DNA of 64,000 nucleotides from the NCBI GenBank assembly GCA_911728435.2, contig OU452198.1:3472001-3536000 (forward strand), in the 5' to 3' direction. Position 1 is the stretch's first letter; each line of letters opens with the position of its first letter. This DNA comes from Apoderus coryli (taxonomy: Eukaryota > Arthropoda > Insecta > Coleoptera > Attelabidae). A program made the translations under genes and the position numbers. The notes under the pieces were generated by a model. It searched no databases. It had not been told where the DNA came from and worked only from the letters and a program-made list of their open reading frames with translations. Shown here one piece after another: positions 33,985 to 43,693 of the stretch.

Positions 33985-34872
33985 ATTCAGAGCCAATAAT
34001 ATAATAACATCGGAGCAGTTTGGCTTCCAGAGTGCCAGGAGCACTTCGGATGCCATATTTTCTTTTCTTGAGAATGTTTATTCCCAGCTCAATGAGAATA
34101 GAGCAGTTGCCGTAGTATTTTCGAATGCGTTCGATTGTGTAGATCGCAGCATCCTTCAGGAAGCTTGAGTTTTATGGTGTTAGGGGTGCACCTTTGGACT
34201 GGTTTCATTCTTATTTGACTGACCGAAGGCAACTGGTCAGGTTTGGGAGTGGTGTGTCTGACAGTGTGTGTGTGCCTTGCGGAGTGCCACAGGGGTCTGT
34301 TTTGGGTCCTATTCTTTTTCTTCTTTATATTAACGACAACATTGCCAAAAATTGCGTAAATTGCATACGGTAATTTTATTAAAAGTTTTAAGTTCAAATT
34401 TAAATACATCTAGGTAGCTATGACGGCAATGAATATCAAAAACTGTCATTATATAATATTAACTATTGGACTAACGGGAAGCTTTACGCTGTTTGCGGAT
34501 GATACGACACTGCTTTGGCATGATAGAGATGCTGATGTCAAAGAAAACATTCGAAGTGATTTGGAAAAGTTAAAGGAATGGTGCGATTCAAATTATCTCT
34601 CATTTAATTTATCAAAAACACATGTATTATCTTTTAATTTTAAATTTGATGATTTGCTATTTGAAAATAACCATATTAATAGTCCTAATTGTGTTAAATT
34701 TTTGGGACTCCAAATTGATTTAAAGCTTAAGTTTGATGAACATGTTAAACTGTTGGGCAGGAAGGTTTCATCTGGCTGTTATGCTTTGAGAGTTGTGTCA
34801 GGGGCTCTTGGACTGAAAGTTGCACGAAATCTGAATATTGGACTGTATTCAATTCTGTTGGTTGGCGTTCCA
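33985..34872 (+). pseudogene. non-LTR RT relic with a 100-bp interruption before the catalytic box
   Basis: Plus strand: EQFGFQSARSTSDAIFSFLE, VVFSNAFDCVDRSIL (motif A, Lys changed to Asn), FYGVRGAPLDWFHSYLTDRR, CGVPQGSVLGPILFLLYIND (motif B). Then about 100 bp of foreign AT-rich sequence (about 34372-34478). The RT resumes with GSFTLFADDTTLLWHDRD (catalytic box), SNYLSFNLSKTHVLSF, CVKFLGLQIDLKLKFDEHVK and a thumb. It ends at about 34870, where a recombinase fragment on the other strand begins. Confidence 0.8.
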
Positions 34873-35437
34873 TCATCTCGTGAAATAATCTATAAGACAA
34901 TCAGCTGGTTCACCACCTCGCCAAGCTAAATCAACAGCTACAATATGGTAAAAAGATTGTAAACCTTGTGGTGTACATTCATCCCATAATCCAATGATTC
35001 TAGCCAAATCACTTGAACTCAAATTTGCTGAAATGCATTTTCGTTTGTTTGTATCCTGCTGTAATCTTTTACGTTTTGCATTTCTTGCATCTCGCGCATT
35101 TTTGAATATCATACTGGTAAACGGGTCGAATACAATTTTGAAGCCATTGAAGTATTTTTCCTGGAGTAGCCTACTCGTAGTATTCCAAATTGTTTTTACA
35201 GTTGCTTCTTTATATTCAGTTCCGTCAGCTTTTCTCATATTTACCGCATAATCTTTCAATATATTAGCCAAATTATGCAAACTCGTTTCAGCATTCAGTT
35301 CGTATTCTCTGGTCGCACAAAACTCGAGAAATATTTTCCATACATATTTTTTTTGATTTGATTGTATTTTTTGGTATATTATTACATATAATATCATTAA
35401 TTGCATCGTTAGATGCAATACCAAATCTTCGCGACAT
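34873..35437 (-). pseudogene. Crypton-like tyrosine recombinase fragment (DUF3504-related)
   Basis: Start ATG at 35435-35437 (MSRRFGIASNDAINDI); a one-base shift in an A-rich run near 35350 moves into the main frame. That frame reads WKIFLEFCATREYELNAETS, KDYAVNMRKADGTEYKEATV, FDPFTSMIFKNARDARNAKR and AVDLAWRGGEPADCLIDYF. The first part is the SAM-like core-binding domain. LAWRGGE corresponds to the first catalytic Arg region of the YR domain in Crypton-derived genes (KIAA1958, QRICH1, ZMYM families with DUF3504). Everything after that Arg (His-x-x-Arg and Tyr) is missing, so it cannot be an active recombinase. The assignment rests on remembered family features. Confidence 0.6.
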
Positions 35438-35439
35438 TT

Positions 35440-36695
35440 TTAAACCAGTTGTCTGTCAGTTTGACGTTTAATTAATTTTTAATAAAAAAAACACCAAACT
35501 GAAAACACCACATGTAGGGTATTATCGCTGTAATCCAGAGGTGATTGGATGAAATTTGACACATGACTTAAAATTAAGTAATTTAATTGTTTACTATATT
35601 TAGTAAAAAATTATCTCTAAACACACCAGACACCGTCAAAATACCAAGCCGTCTGTAACTGTGCCTACAATCATCTTCATAGCCAAGATTATCAATAATC
35701 TTTGGAGGTGAGAATCCCCAATTTACAATAACGTAGGCAATCGGTGAGTGAGTTTTCATTATACGAATAGACTATTAAGCTGGGTATTAAGTAGGTAAGT
35801 CTACATAATTATGTTAAAGACTTGACAATTCACTAAACTTATATCTAAATGATGTACTTAAGTACCTACCTAAACTGTAAACAAGAATGTTCAATGATTT
35901 CTTGTATTGTAAATACAACTAAGTAAGTAGGTACGTATACTATAAAACTTAATTTTTGTCATTATTTACAATAGTTACCGAATTCTGGTTCTGATACAGA
36001 AGATATAGGTATTTGCGAGTTTTGTTTATTGTTAATGACTTGTTAAAGGCATAATCTCGTTTTGAACTATCGTTGTGACGGGTTTAGGACACACTGTACC
36101 TATGTGAGATAACTGAGAAATATTCGTAATATTGACATTCTACTTATAAGCTTTACTACATGGTACAATCATTGTCTACCTTCGTAATTTGAAAAGCAAT
36201 TCTGGATAAGAAATAACTCAACATCCTCAATTAATTAATAGATATTTTAATGCTGTTTATTTCGTATTATTAACCTAATCTCGTTTATCCATCATTAAGA
36301 AAGGTGTCATTTCATCAACAAACTAAACAGTTGACTCACCGTTGACTTAGATGTTTGAAGATGGAAACACTTATCCAAATCACTTAAGTAGGTATTATAA
36401 ATTGCACAAAATTCAATCACTTTGACTTAATTTAACACTAGATAATAACAATAATTACACTTCAAATAATTAAAATTGGCGTAGGTAGGTACCGACGCGA
36501 CGACACGATAACAAAATCAGTAAGAAGTAATCACAAGAATTTCTCACACAGGTTGCAACGAATAAACTCCCATTTTATTATTTTAACAATATTTGCGTTT
36601 TAAGATCAACATTCACACTGGTTAATTTACTATAATTAACGCTGTTTTTTCGATATACTTAATTAATTACTGAGTACAGTAGAAGTTATAGTAAT
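35440..36695. other. intergenic, no gene recognised
   Basis: AT-rich, with GTAGGTAC-type short repeats. No ORF of note and no repeat ends. Confidence 0.3.
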
Positions 36696-36930
36696 ATCAA
36701 CAATTACTATAATAGAATAGAGGAATATTATAAAAATTACCGGCGATAAACCCGCTATATAGAGAGTGATAATACCGACATGCAGCACTTATCCCCGCGC
36801 GAGTGTGTTGATAGACTGATTTTGTTTTTGTGTTGAACGAACGGCTTCGTCGCGACTATCGGCAGTCCGATTATGTACGATTGCGAGATTCGAATGCGGA
36901 TGGGGCGCAAACGCTATTTTCTTGAATTCA
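36696..36930 (+). promoter_or_regulatory. CG-rich island with TATA-like box, possible promoter
   Basis: Against an AT-rich background this strip is rich in CpG (GCGCGAG, TTCGTCGCGAC, GGGGCGCAAACGC) and contains CTATATAG near 36755-36762, about 60 bp before a run of short upstream codons. It could be a promoter or noncoding first exon of an unseen host gene, or simply less methylated unique DNA. No coding sequence follows directly. Confidence 0.2.
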
Positions 36931-37390
36931 CAGGGTGAAATTAATTTGATCGTAGATTATTCTTATACGATCATTATTATTTGATGCATTTATGAAAGCA
37001 TTGTCACCGGTATTGGGTAGCAGTGGCGTATTTATAGGTGGGTCTACCGGCCGGTCTACTTACAATGAAATTTTAAACATAGGTACCTCAATTACTTGCC
37101 TAGGTAACTGGTGCCGCCGAGGCCCGAAAAGCTCTCCATACATAAATACATGTATATTGTTTATTTTTGTTTTCGGTTTTACCGGCATTGTGCTTGAAAC
37201 TACAGGATATCTTAGCTGCAGTTTCAACCAAAATAGGACACACTTTACGTACAATATACCTAAGTACATTGAAAAATGTGTAAAAATAAGCGTAAACTGA
37301 AAAAACTTAATTTATGTTAATATTAACGTTTATTACATTTCAATTCCGGTCAAACCGAAAAAGTTTAAAACTTTTCACTTTTTTCTCATA
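36931..37390. other. intergenic, no gene recognised
   Basis: Contains an AGTGGCGTATTTATAGGTGGG motif near 37021, reminiscent of the ends of some insect DNA transposons, but no partner end was found. Confidence 0.3.
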
Positions 37391-37392
37391 TA

Positions 37393-38155
37393 CAGGGTGT
37401 CCAAGAATGGGATAGCATTGGAATCTTGGAAACAGTAGGAGTTACAATGTCGGTTAAATAAGAGAAAAGTTGTACAATTTAAACACCTTTTAAATTGTGT
37501 TTTCAAAAGTAGAGCCGTTTTCGAGAATTTTGAAAAAACAATTTTTTGCGATTTTCGTTTTTATTTATTTCTGACGTTATTTTTCCAGATATAAAAAAAA
37601 ATAAAAGCACTTTCTCATTGTTACTTTTTGAGGAGAATAAGATAGCGTTTGCAAATTTGCACTAGGACGTTGTGTTTTTGAAAAACCATCATCAACTTCG
37701 TTTTTTTGAATACGGCCCTGGATTTTTTATTGTTAAATTTAAATCTATTTTCAATTCGAAAATAGATGATATATCACACGTAATGGTTTAAACAAGTTTT
37801 CAATATTTTTACCAATTATTTAAACTTATTCAAGAAAAATCGCCACGAGGTTGATGATGGTTTTTCTAAAACGAAACGTTGTAGTGAAAATTTGTAAACG
37901 CTATCTTATCCTCCTCAAAAAGTAACAATGCGAAAGTGCTTTTAATTTTTTATATCTGAAAAAATAACGTCAGAAATAAATAAAAACGAAAATTGCAAAA
38001 AAATATTTTTTCAAAAATTCTCGAAAACGGCTACTTTTGAAAACATCATTTAAAAGGTGTTTAAATTGTACAACGTTTCTCTAATTTAACCGAAATTGAA
38101 ACTCCTACCGTTTCCAAGATTCCAGTGCTATCCCATTCTTATCTTGGACACCCTG
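37393..38155. mobile_element. palindromic MITE, family D, complete copy
   Basis: Starts CAGGGTGTCCAAGAATGGG and ends with the reverse complement, with TA at both sides (37391-37392, 38156-38157). The arms are about 330 bp each, separated by about 110 bp; the whole is a long foldback. Partial copies lie at 14690-15003, 38300-38500, about 44980-45119 and 46860-47270. No ORF. The CAGGGTGTCC end and TA target place it with Tc1/mariner-type elements, and it shares that end with the DUF4817 elements. Confidence 0.85.
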
Positions 38156-38299
38156 TATATTTCTTCTCTAAAACGGCAGAATTTTGTAAAATTATTTATG
38201 TTAGCTTCCTTGATCTCTAATTTCTCCGCACGCCACTTATATTGAGCCCTTCAATGGCGCTCCATACTCTCTCGTACTCATTTTCAATTTATATTATAT

Positions 38300-38500
38300 A
38301 CACTGTGTCCTAGATAAGAATGGGATAGCATAGGAATCTTGGAGACAGTAGGAGTTACAATGTCAGTTAAATTAGAGAAAGACAATTTTAACACATTTTG
38401 AATGGTGTTTTCAAAAGTAAACTAACTTTAGTCGTTTTCAAGGAAAGACGATTTTATAGTTTTTATTTTTTTCTGACATTATTTTTACAGTTTTTTTAGC
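38300..38500. repeat. left arm fragment of family D
   Basis: Begins TATACACTGTGTCCTAGATAAGAATGGGATAGC-like and runs through GGAGTTACAATGTCAGTTAA and TTCAAAAGTAAACTAACTTTAG, matching the left arm of the complete element. The rest is lost. Confidence 0.7.
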
Positions 38501-38948
38501 TGTTTAATTAAAATTGTTCAAGAAAAATCGCCATAGTTTGGCACTTATTTTGCATAGAACATTTTTAATAACTTCAAAAAGCATAAACATTCCAACTAAA
38601 TTTCTTTACTTTTTATTTATAATTAAAAAAAAAAAACATTTAGAGCAAACTAACAAATAAACTTGTTTCAAATTACAAACGAATTAAGAATGTTAATAAA
38701 AGTATTTAAAGATTTATTTACAAAAAGTGTTCAAACAAATAACAATAATGTATTTATTAAAATTATAAATACGAGGATAGTTAATAAAGTAGCAAAGTTT
38801 TGATTATTAAATTTATATTCAAAAAAACTGACTTACAATATGGAATATAAACATAGATATTGTGAAATCTATAACATATGAAATGAAATAAAATACATAA
38901 AATTTTTAAAAATAACTTGACGATCAGATATTATTTAAATTGCACAAC
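38501..38948. other. intergenic, no gene recognised
   Basis: Very AT-rich; nothing identified. Confidence 0.3.
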
Positions 38949-38962
38949 ATTATCATAGATGT

Positions 38963-39223
38963 AAAAGGATGTGTTTGGCGACATCTAGTTTTCGTTGGTA
39001 GTACGCCGAGTGAACAACAGTTCCTATATCGGTGTACTACCAACGAAAACTAGATGTCGCCAAACACATCCTTTTACCTCTCTGTAGAGTTTGGCTGTCA
39101 ACTACTGCCCGATCACCACTGATGAGTCGTGGATCGACGAAACGGCCGTCTGGTGAAAGTATAGTGGTTGACAGACAAACTCTCGGAATATAAGTATTGT
39201 TTTGTTAAACAAGCCCATTTCAA
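38963..39223 (+). mobile_element. hammerhead retroelement (retrozyme-like, family R), copy A
   Basis: A 261-bp insertion flanked by a perfect 14-bp duplication, ATTATCATAGATGT (38949-38962 and 39224-39237). The 5' part is a perfect 44-bp inverted repeat (38961-39004 and 39034-39077) around a 29-base loop. It contains GGCGACATCTAG. Then comes a full hammerhead ribozyme (39086-39183) and a short tail ending AAACAAGCCCATTTCAA. No ORF. A clean target duplication, no terminal repeats of DNA-transposon kind and a self-cleaving motif identify it as a retrotransposed element, most like metazoan retrozymes. Confidence 0.8.
39086..39183 (+). ncRNA. type I hammerhead ribozyme with long stem I, copy A
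   Basis: Core: TCACCA (39113-39118), CTGATGAG (39119-39126), stem II GTCG/CGAC around TGGAT, GAAAC (39139-39143), a two-base-pair stem III closing GGCC, GTC with predicted cut after C39150, and TGGTGA (39151-39156) pairing back to TCACCA. Beyond an internal loop, stem I continues for 21 pairs with one mismatch (AGAGTTTG.CTGTCAACTACT from 39086 against AGTGGTTGACAG.CAAACTCT to 39183; one G-U). The loop in stem I and the loop of stem II are placed for the tertiary contact natural hammerheads use. All invariant core bases are present. Confidence 0.88.
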
Positions 39224-39239
39224 ATTATCATAGATGTTG

Positions 39240-40687
39240 GCTTTTGTTTGTAGTTGTATCATCCTATTATTACCCTTAGTGGAAATTTAATCTGATCTTA
39301 AGTTTTACTCAAACTGCGTATAGTATAAAATACAATAAGTAACTATTAGGATCTTATTTTTAAGAATTTTATTTATTTTATATAAACCAAAATGTTCGGT
39401 AGGAAGAAATAATACATATTAGGTATTAATAGAATATATAGTTATCGTACAATTACCAATGTTAGAATGATTTTAAGTATATTTCTTCTATTTTAATGCA
39501 AATGTTTAGGTACAATTTATTTTTTATTTTCAAAATGCCACTTGTCATAATTGTCACTGCAATAATAGATCATCTATATTGTTGCTTTGTTGTCAGATTT
39601 ATTTTGACCTAGTATATAAATATGTAATAATATTTATCGGGAAGAATATTTTCGTGAAAGTGAATTGAAAGTAAAGTTTTTGTGAAAGAAATTTGAAAAT
39701 AAAATTGGATAATTTAAGTTTGTGGTTAAATAAAAATATTTTTTTCATATAATTGGATATAATTGCATATTTAAACGTAGATTTTAGTTCTGCTCAACTT
39801 TTCTTTATAACAATTTTCGATATTATCAAAAATGAAGGTACTGTATTCTTGAGCAACTTTTTATGAAGAATAACCTTTTTTTGCAAAACTAATAATAAAA
39901 AAGTTTTCCATATGGTGCGAACTTTAAAGTAGCTACACTGTATATGTACATCTTAGGAAAAACAAGCCTTCCATAGTCGTCCGGGGAAGTGTTCCTTTTC
40001 TTACTGAGAACATAATATACTATTATCGATAATTTTGTAATTAAAATTATATTAAATATTAATTAATTACATTTCTACCAGAAATTACTTAGTCAGCTCT
40101 GGGCTTCCTATAACCCAAGATCATAAATCAGTTACCTACAAACCTATAACATTAGCTAATTCTATCATACATTATCTCTCAATAAAATTGTGTATCTTCC
40201 TGGTGTTATTGAGCGATTAAATGCTTATTCTGTGTCACAATATCCCTTTATTTTTATGTAAATATTGATTAGCAATTTTCCAACATTACTATATCGGAGG
40301 CAAACATATATTTCCAATAAAGGTAAAATGTCATTTCATTTCAGTAAATAATAAATAAAGTAGAAACATCAGGTACCCGTAGTGCCCCTATGTTAGGTGT
40401 AGGTATATTTTAGCTACTATTTTTATGTACCATAAAATTCAATACTTATAATAAAATATTAGTCTACATCTACTAGATGCACCATATAACATAATGTAGT
40501 ATGTGCCTTTGAATTATATGCTTCCCCAACAAATTGGACAGAAATTGATATTGATAAGGTATATCCATTATAAAATATATAGATATTACAATAATACTAG
40601 TTTATTTATATTTATACATACACGGTTATTTTGTGCCAGTTTCTTATTTGTAGACTTTTTTAATTTAATAGTAATAAAGTAATAATA
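39240..40687. other. intergenic, no gene recognised
   Basis: AT-rich unique-looking sequence; no long ORF and no repeat ends recognised. Confidence 0.35.
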
Positions 40688-40691
40688 ATAA

Positions 40692-41150
40692 TGAAACGTT
40701 TTTCTGAGTTCTTTGTGTGAAATAATAATGCACTCTATTTAAAAATAATTTATTTACACTTAATAACCAAACACTTAAACAAACTAAGAACTTAAACGAA
40801 CTAATCTGACTATATTTATTTCACTATTGATTTTCTGTCCCTCTTATACGCTGGCTATTTATATGATTTTCTCCTTTCTCGAACCCTTCCAGTAAATAGT
40901 CGTTTGTTCTACGACATTATGCCGCGCGTACGTCCATTCCAGACCTATACTGCAAGCGAGGCACATTCTACCAAATTAACACAGCGCTGCCCCAGACGAG
41001 GTATAGCCTGTGTGTATAGCTCTGTACAGTTTTAATAAACCGCGAGCTTTCGAGAACGATTACATCTGATCACAATAGTATAGCCAACGCAGTGTTGCCG
41101 GATGTATTTATTTATCTCTAAGCGTAGGGGACATTTTAATATTCGTCACA
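40692..41150 (-). repeat. solo LTR, Ty3-like
   Basis: On the minus strand the segment runs TGTGACGAATATTAAAATG ... AAAACGTTTCA, with 5' TG and 3' CA. It is 459 bp and flanked by a 4-bp ATAA duplication (40688-40691 and 41151-41154), as in Ty3/mdg4 elements. Inside, on the minus strand, ATATAAATAGCC is a plausible TATA box and GTGAAATAAATA a polyadenylation signal downstream of it. No internal region or second LTR is present, so it most likely arose by LTR-LTR recombination. Confidence 0.65.
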
Positions 41151-41154
41151 ATAA

Positions 41155-42010
41155 TAAACTGATTACCAATTTATGTCTAAAGTAGCAAACATTTTAATGA
41201 GAAATTTTTATGAATCTGATGATTTAGATCTACATCCAAAAATCCCAAGCAGTTTAAAATGCGTCCCCATTACATCAGTGGACATAATGACAGAAGTCAA
41301 CCATTTTTGCTGGAAAATCTCGAGAAATATTTAATTGTATATTGTTTTGACAATTTTTAAGTTTAATTTCTAATAATTTATGTCCAAAAGTGTAATATAA
41401 TGTAAATTAGAGATAATCAGCCTCATGCTGTAAAAACATTGACTTCAACGTCAATGTTGAAATAATTTCAATAAATGTTATCTTTCATTTCAATATTGAA
41501 ATTTATTGGTATGCTGTATCGACACTTGACTACAACTTATTGAAATTGTATTTTGTTGAAATTAATGTCAAGTTTACAATTGGCAACATTGTTTTGCGGG
41601 GTGATCTATGGAAAAAGAAGATTTTTTTGCTGACCTCTAAGTCTAAGTGTTGAATTTTAAAATCGTAAACAACAAGGAAGTAGGAGCCCCTCTAAAACAT
41701 TATACTATGGCCAGGAGCCTTAGGACATTTGTGTGCTCAACTTAACGAGGAACAAAACTTCGTAAGAAGGTCGTCAGTTCAGGTAAAAAGATGAAAGTCA
41801 TCTTTTATGGCCAATAACAACATCTAACATATTTTAAAAGAATTTTCGCTAAGCAAACTCGAGGAGAATCTACTTTGAACAGGAGCAGACGGGGTGCGGA
41901 ATACCAGTTGTTATGTCTTGTCTCTATTTTATACTAAGAAAAATACAATAAGCTGACTGACTGACGTTTTTTTTTTTTAATTTAATTCTAATGAAATTAA
42001 CAATCAAAAA
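41155..42010. other. intergenic, no gene recognised
   Basis: AT-rich; short inverted patches near 41440-41570 (TCAATGTTGAAAT..., ATTTCAATATTGAAA) but no gene. Confidence 0.3.
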
Positions 42011-42025
42011 TACAATTAAAAGTGT

Positions 42026-42522
42026 AAAAGGATGTGTTTGGCGACATCTAGTTTAGCGCCGATACTCCCTTAAGCGGGATCGCCTGTATTTGAAATGGGC
42101 AAAACAAGACTTATATCTCGAGAGTTTGTCTGTCAACCACTATACTGACAAACTCTCGAGATATAAGTCTTCTTTCGTTAAACAAGCCCATTTCAAATAC
42201 AGGCGATCCCGCTTAAGGGAGTATCGGCGCGTCTATGTGTTGGTAGTTGCTTTATGGGGTCAGTGACCTCCCAGGCAGCCGATATAGGAACTGTTGTTCA
42301 CTCGGCGTACTACCAACGAAAACTAGATGTCGCCAAACACATCCTTTTACATCTCTGTACCGTGTGGGGTATTTACCACATTATTTACGAGAGTTTGGCT
42401 GTCAACTACTGACCGATCACCACTGATGAGTCGTGGATCGACGAAACGGCCGTCTGGTGAAAGTATAGTGGTTTACAGACAAACTCTCGAGATATAAGTC
42501 TTGTTTTGTTAAACAAGCCCAT
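42026..42522 (+). mobile_element. hammerhead retroelement (retrozyme-like, family R), copy B with partial tandem unit
   Basis: A 497-bp insertion flanked by a perfect 15-bp duplication, TACAATTAAAAGTGT (42011-42025 and 42523-42537). Same 5' and 3' ends as copy A. The sequence downstream of the ribozyme (GACAAACTCTCGAGATATAA... to AAGCCCAT, 42476-42522) also occurs at 42146-42192, a 330-bp tandem period. The left 120 bp (42026-42145) is an inverted, internally deleted copy of 42146-42350. The hairpin turn lies near 42135-42146, about 10-20 bases after the point where the ribozyme would cut. This suggests reverse transcription of a multimeric or circular RNA with 5' inversion. No ORF. Confidence 0.8.
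42390..42487 (+). ncRNA. type I hammerhead ribozyme, copy B
   Basis: Identical core to copy A: CTGATGAG from 42423, stem II GTCG/CGAC, GAAAC, GTC with predicted cut after C42454, stem I inner helix TCACCA/TGGTGA. The outer stem I helix is kept except that GTTGACAG has become GTTTACAG, giving one further mismatch. Confidence 0.87.
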
Positions 42523-42539
42523 TACAATTAAAAGTGTTA

Positions 42540-43185
42540 AACAAAAATATGGTGGCAATATATGTAAATTAATCAAAATATGAATACTGGGCGTTTCTAT
42601 TCCCAACAACCAATAATAAAGATTTTAAGAAATCAAAACTGTTAAAATGAATTCTAAAAATCGATACCGCACCTAACGAATGTTGCAATTTTCCGGAGCC
42701 CGCAACGTAGACGTATTATTTAGAATTTTGCGATTTACGGTCGGAGCCCGCAACGTGTTAGCCGTATCTGCAGACGTGCGACACTAGCGCTTTTTAATAC
42801 GCTCGAACTAAATTTTTCGGGAGTATATACTGGGAGTACCTTATGGGCTCAAAGCAAATTTTTGGCATATGACACGTTATTTTGATTTAAATCTACCAAT
42901 AACTTGTAATTTAGCGGTTTCCATAAAAATGGTAGAAACCACAACATCGACGAAATTAACTTTTTTGTAGCTTATAAGTTGCTCTTTTTAAAAAAGTAAT
43001 AATTTAAAATAATGAACCTTGTCACAGCTGTCTTTAATTAATTTGTGTCTAAAATTGACCCAAATGCCCCCTATATCTACGCCAATGAACAGTTAATGAA
43101 AGGTAAAATAATGCAGATTATTTTAGATTGTCTGTTCCGAAATGCATATCAAATTTCGTCAAAATCGGTTAGCTAGTTTTTGAGA
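42540..43185. other. intergenic, no gene recognised
   Basis: Contains GGAGCCCGCAACGT repeated near 42695 and 42737 (about 42-bp spacing) and CCTATATCTACGCCAATGAAC near 43070, possibly a transposon end. No coding signal. Confidence 0.3.
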
Positions 43186-43693
43186 AATGAGCAAAATTTG
43201 ATCACTAAATTTGGAGACTCTGTATCTCGATAACGAAGCATTTGCGGACATGGGTTCAATGGCAAAAAATGCTTGAATTGTTTTCAAGAATCTCCATTTT
43301 TCGTTTGTTGTAACCATAATGAATCACCCTGTATCAGTCAACGAGCGGTGATGTAATAACTCATCCAGATGAAGTTTACAGTACGAGACGCAGCCGAGTA
43401 TTGTAACTCATCCGGTGGAATTTCTCGATAGTGATAATATCATTGCGAGTCGTGTATATGATGGACTGGATTAAGCTGGTGGTTGTTTCATTGTATATAC
43501 AGAGTGTTTCAAAAAGGCGTGGCAAGTTGACAACGTTATCTTAAACAATAGAAATTTGAAAAAAAAAATGGATACGTCACTGTGTGTAGCGTGAAATTAG
43601 CTCTAACTTTTATTAAAACAATTTTCACGTAACTCTAATAGAAACGAAAATATGCGGAAAAAAAGAAAATGACAAAATGAAAATCAAGTTAGC

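Noticed and set aside
37060..37300. Overlapping plus and minus ORFs around 37.0-37.3 kb as a gene
   Set aside because: No recognisable motif, no splice support, and both strands are open by chance over a short stretch.
39086..42487. Reading the palindromes as cruciform replication origins or CRISPR-like repeats
   Set aside because: Direct flanking duplications and shared termini show they are parts of inserted elements; there is no spacer-repeat pattern.
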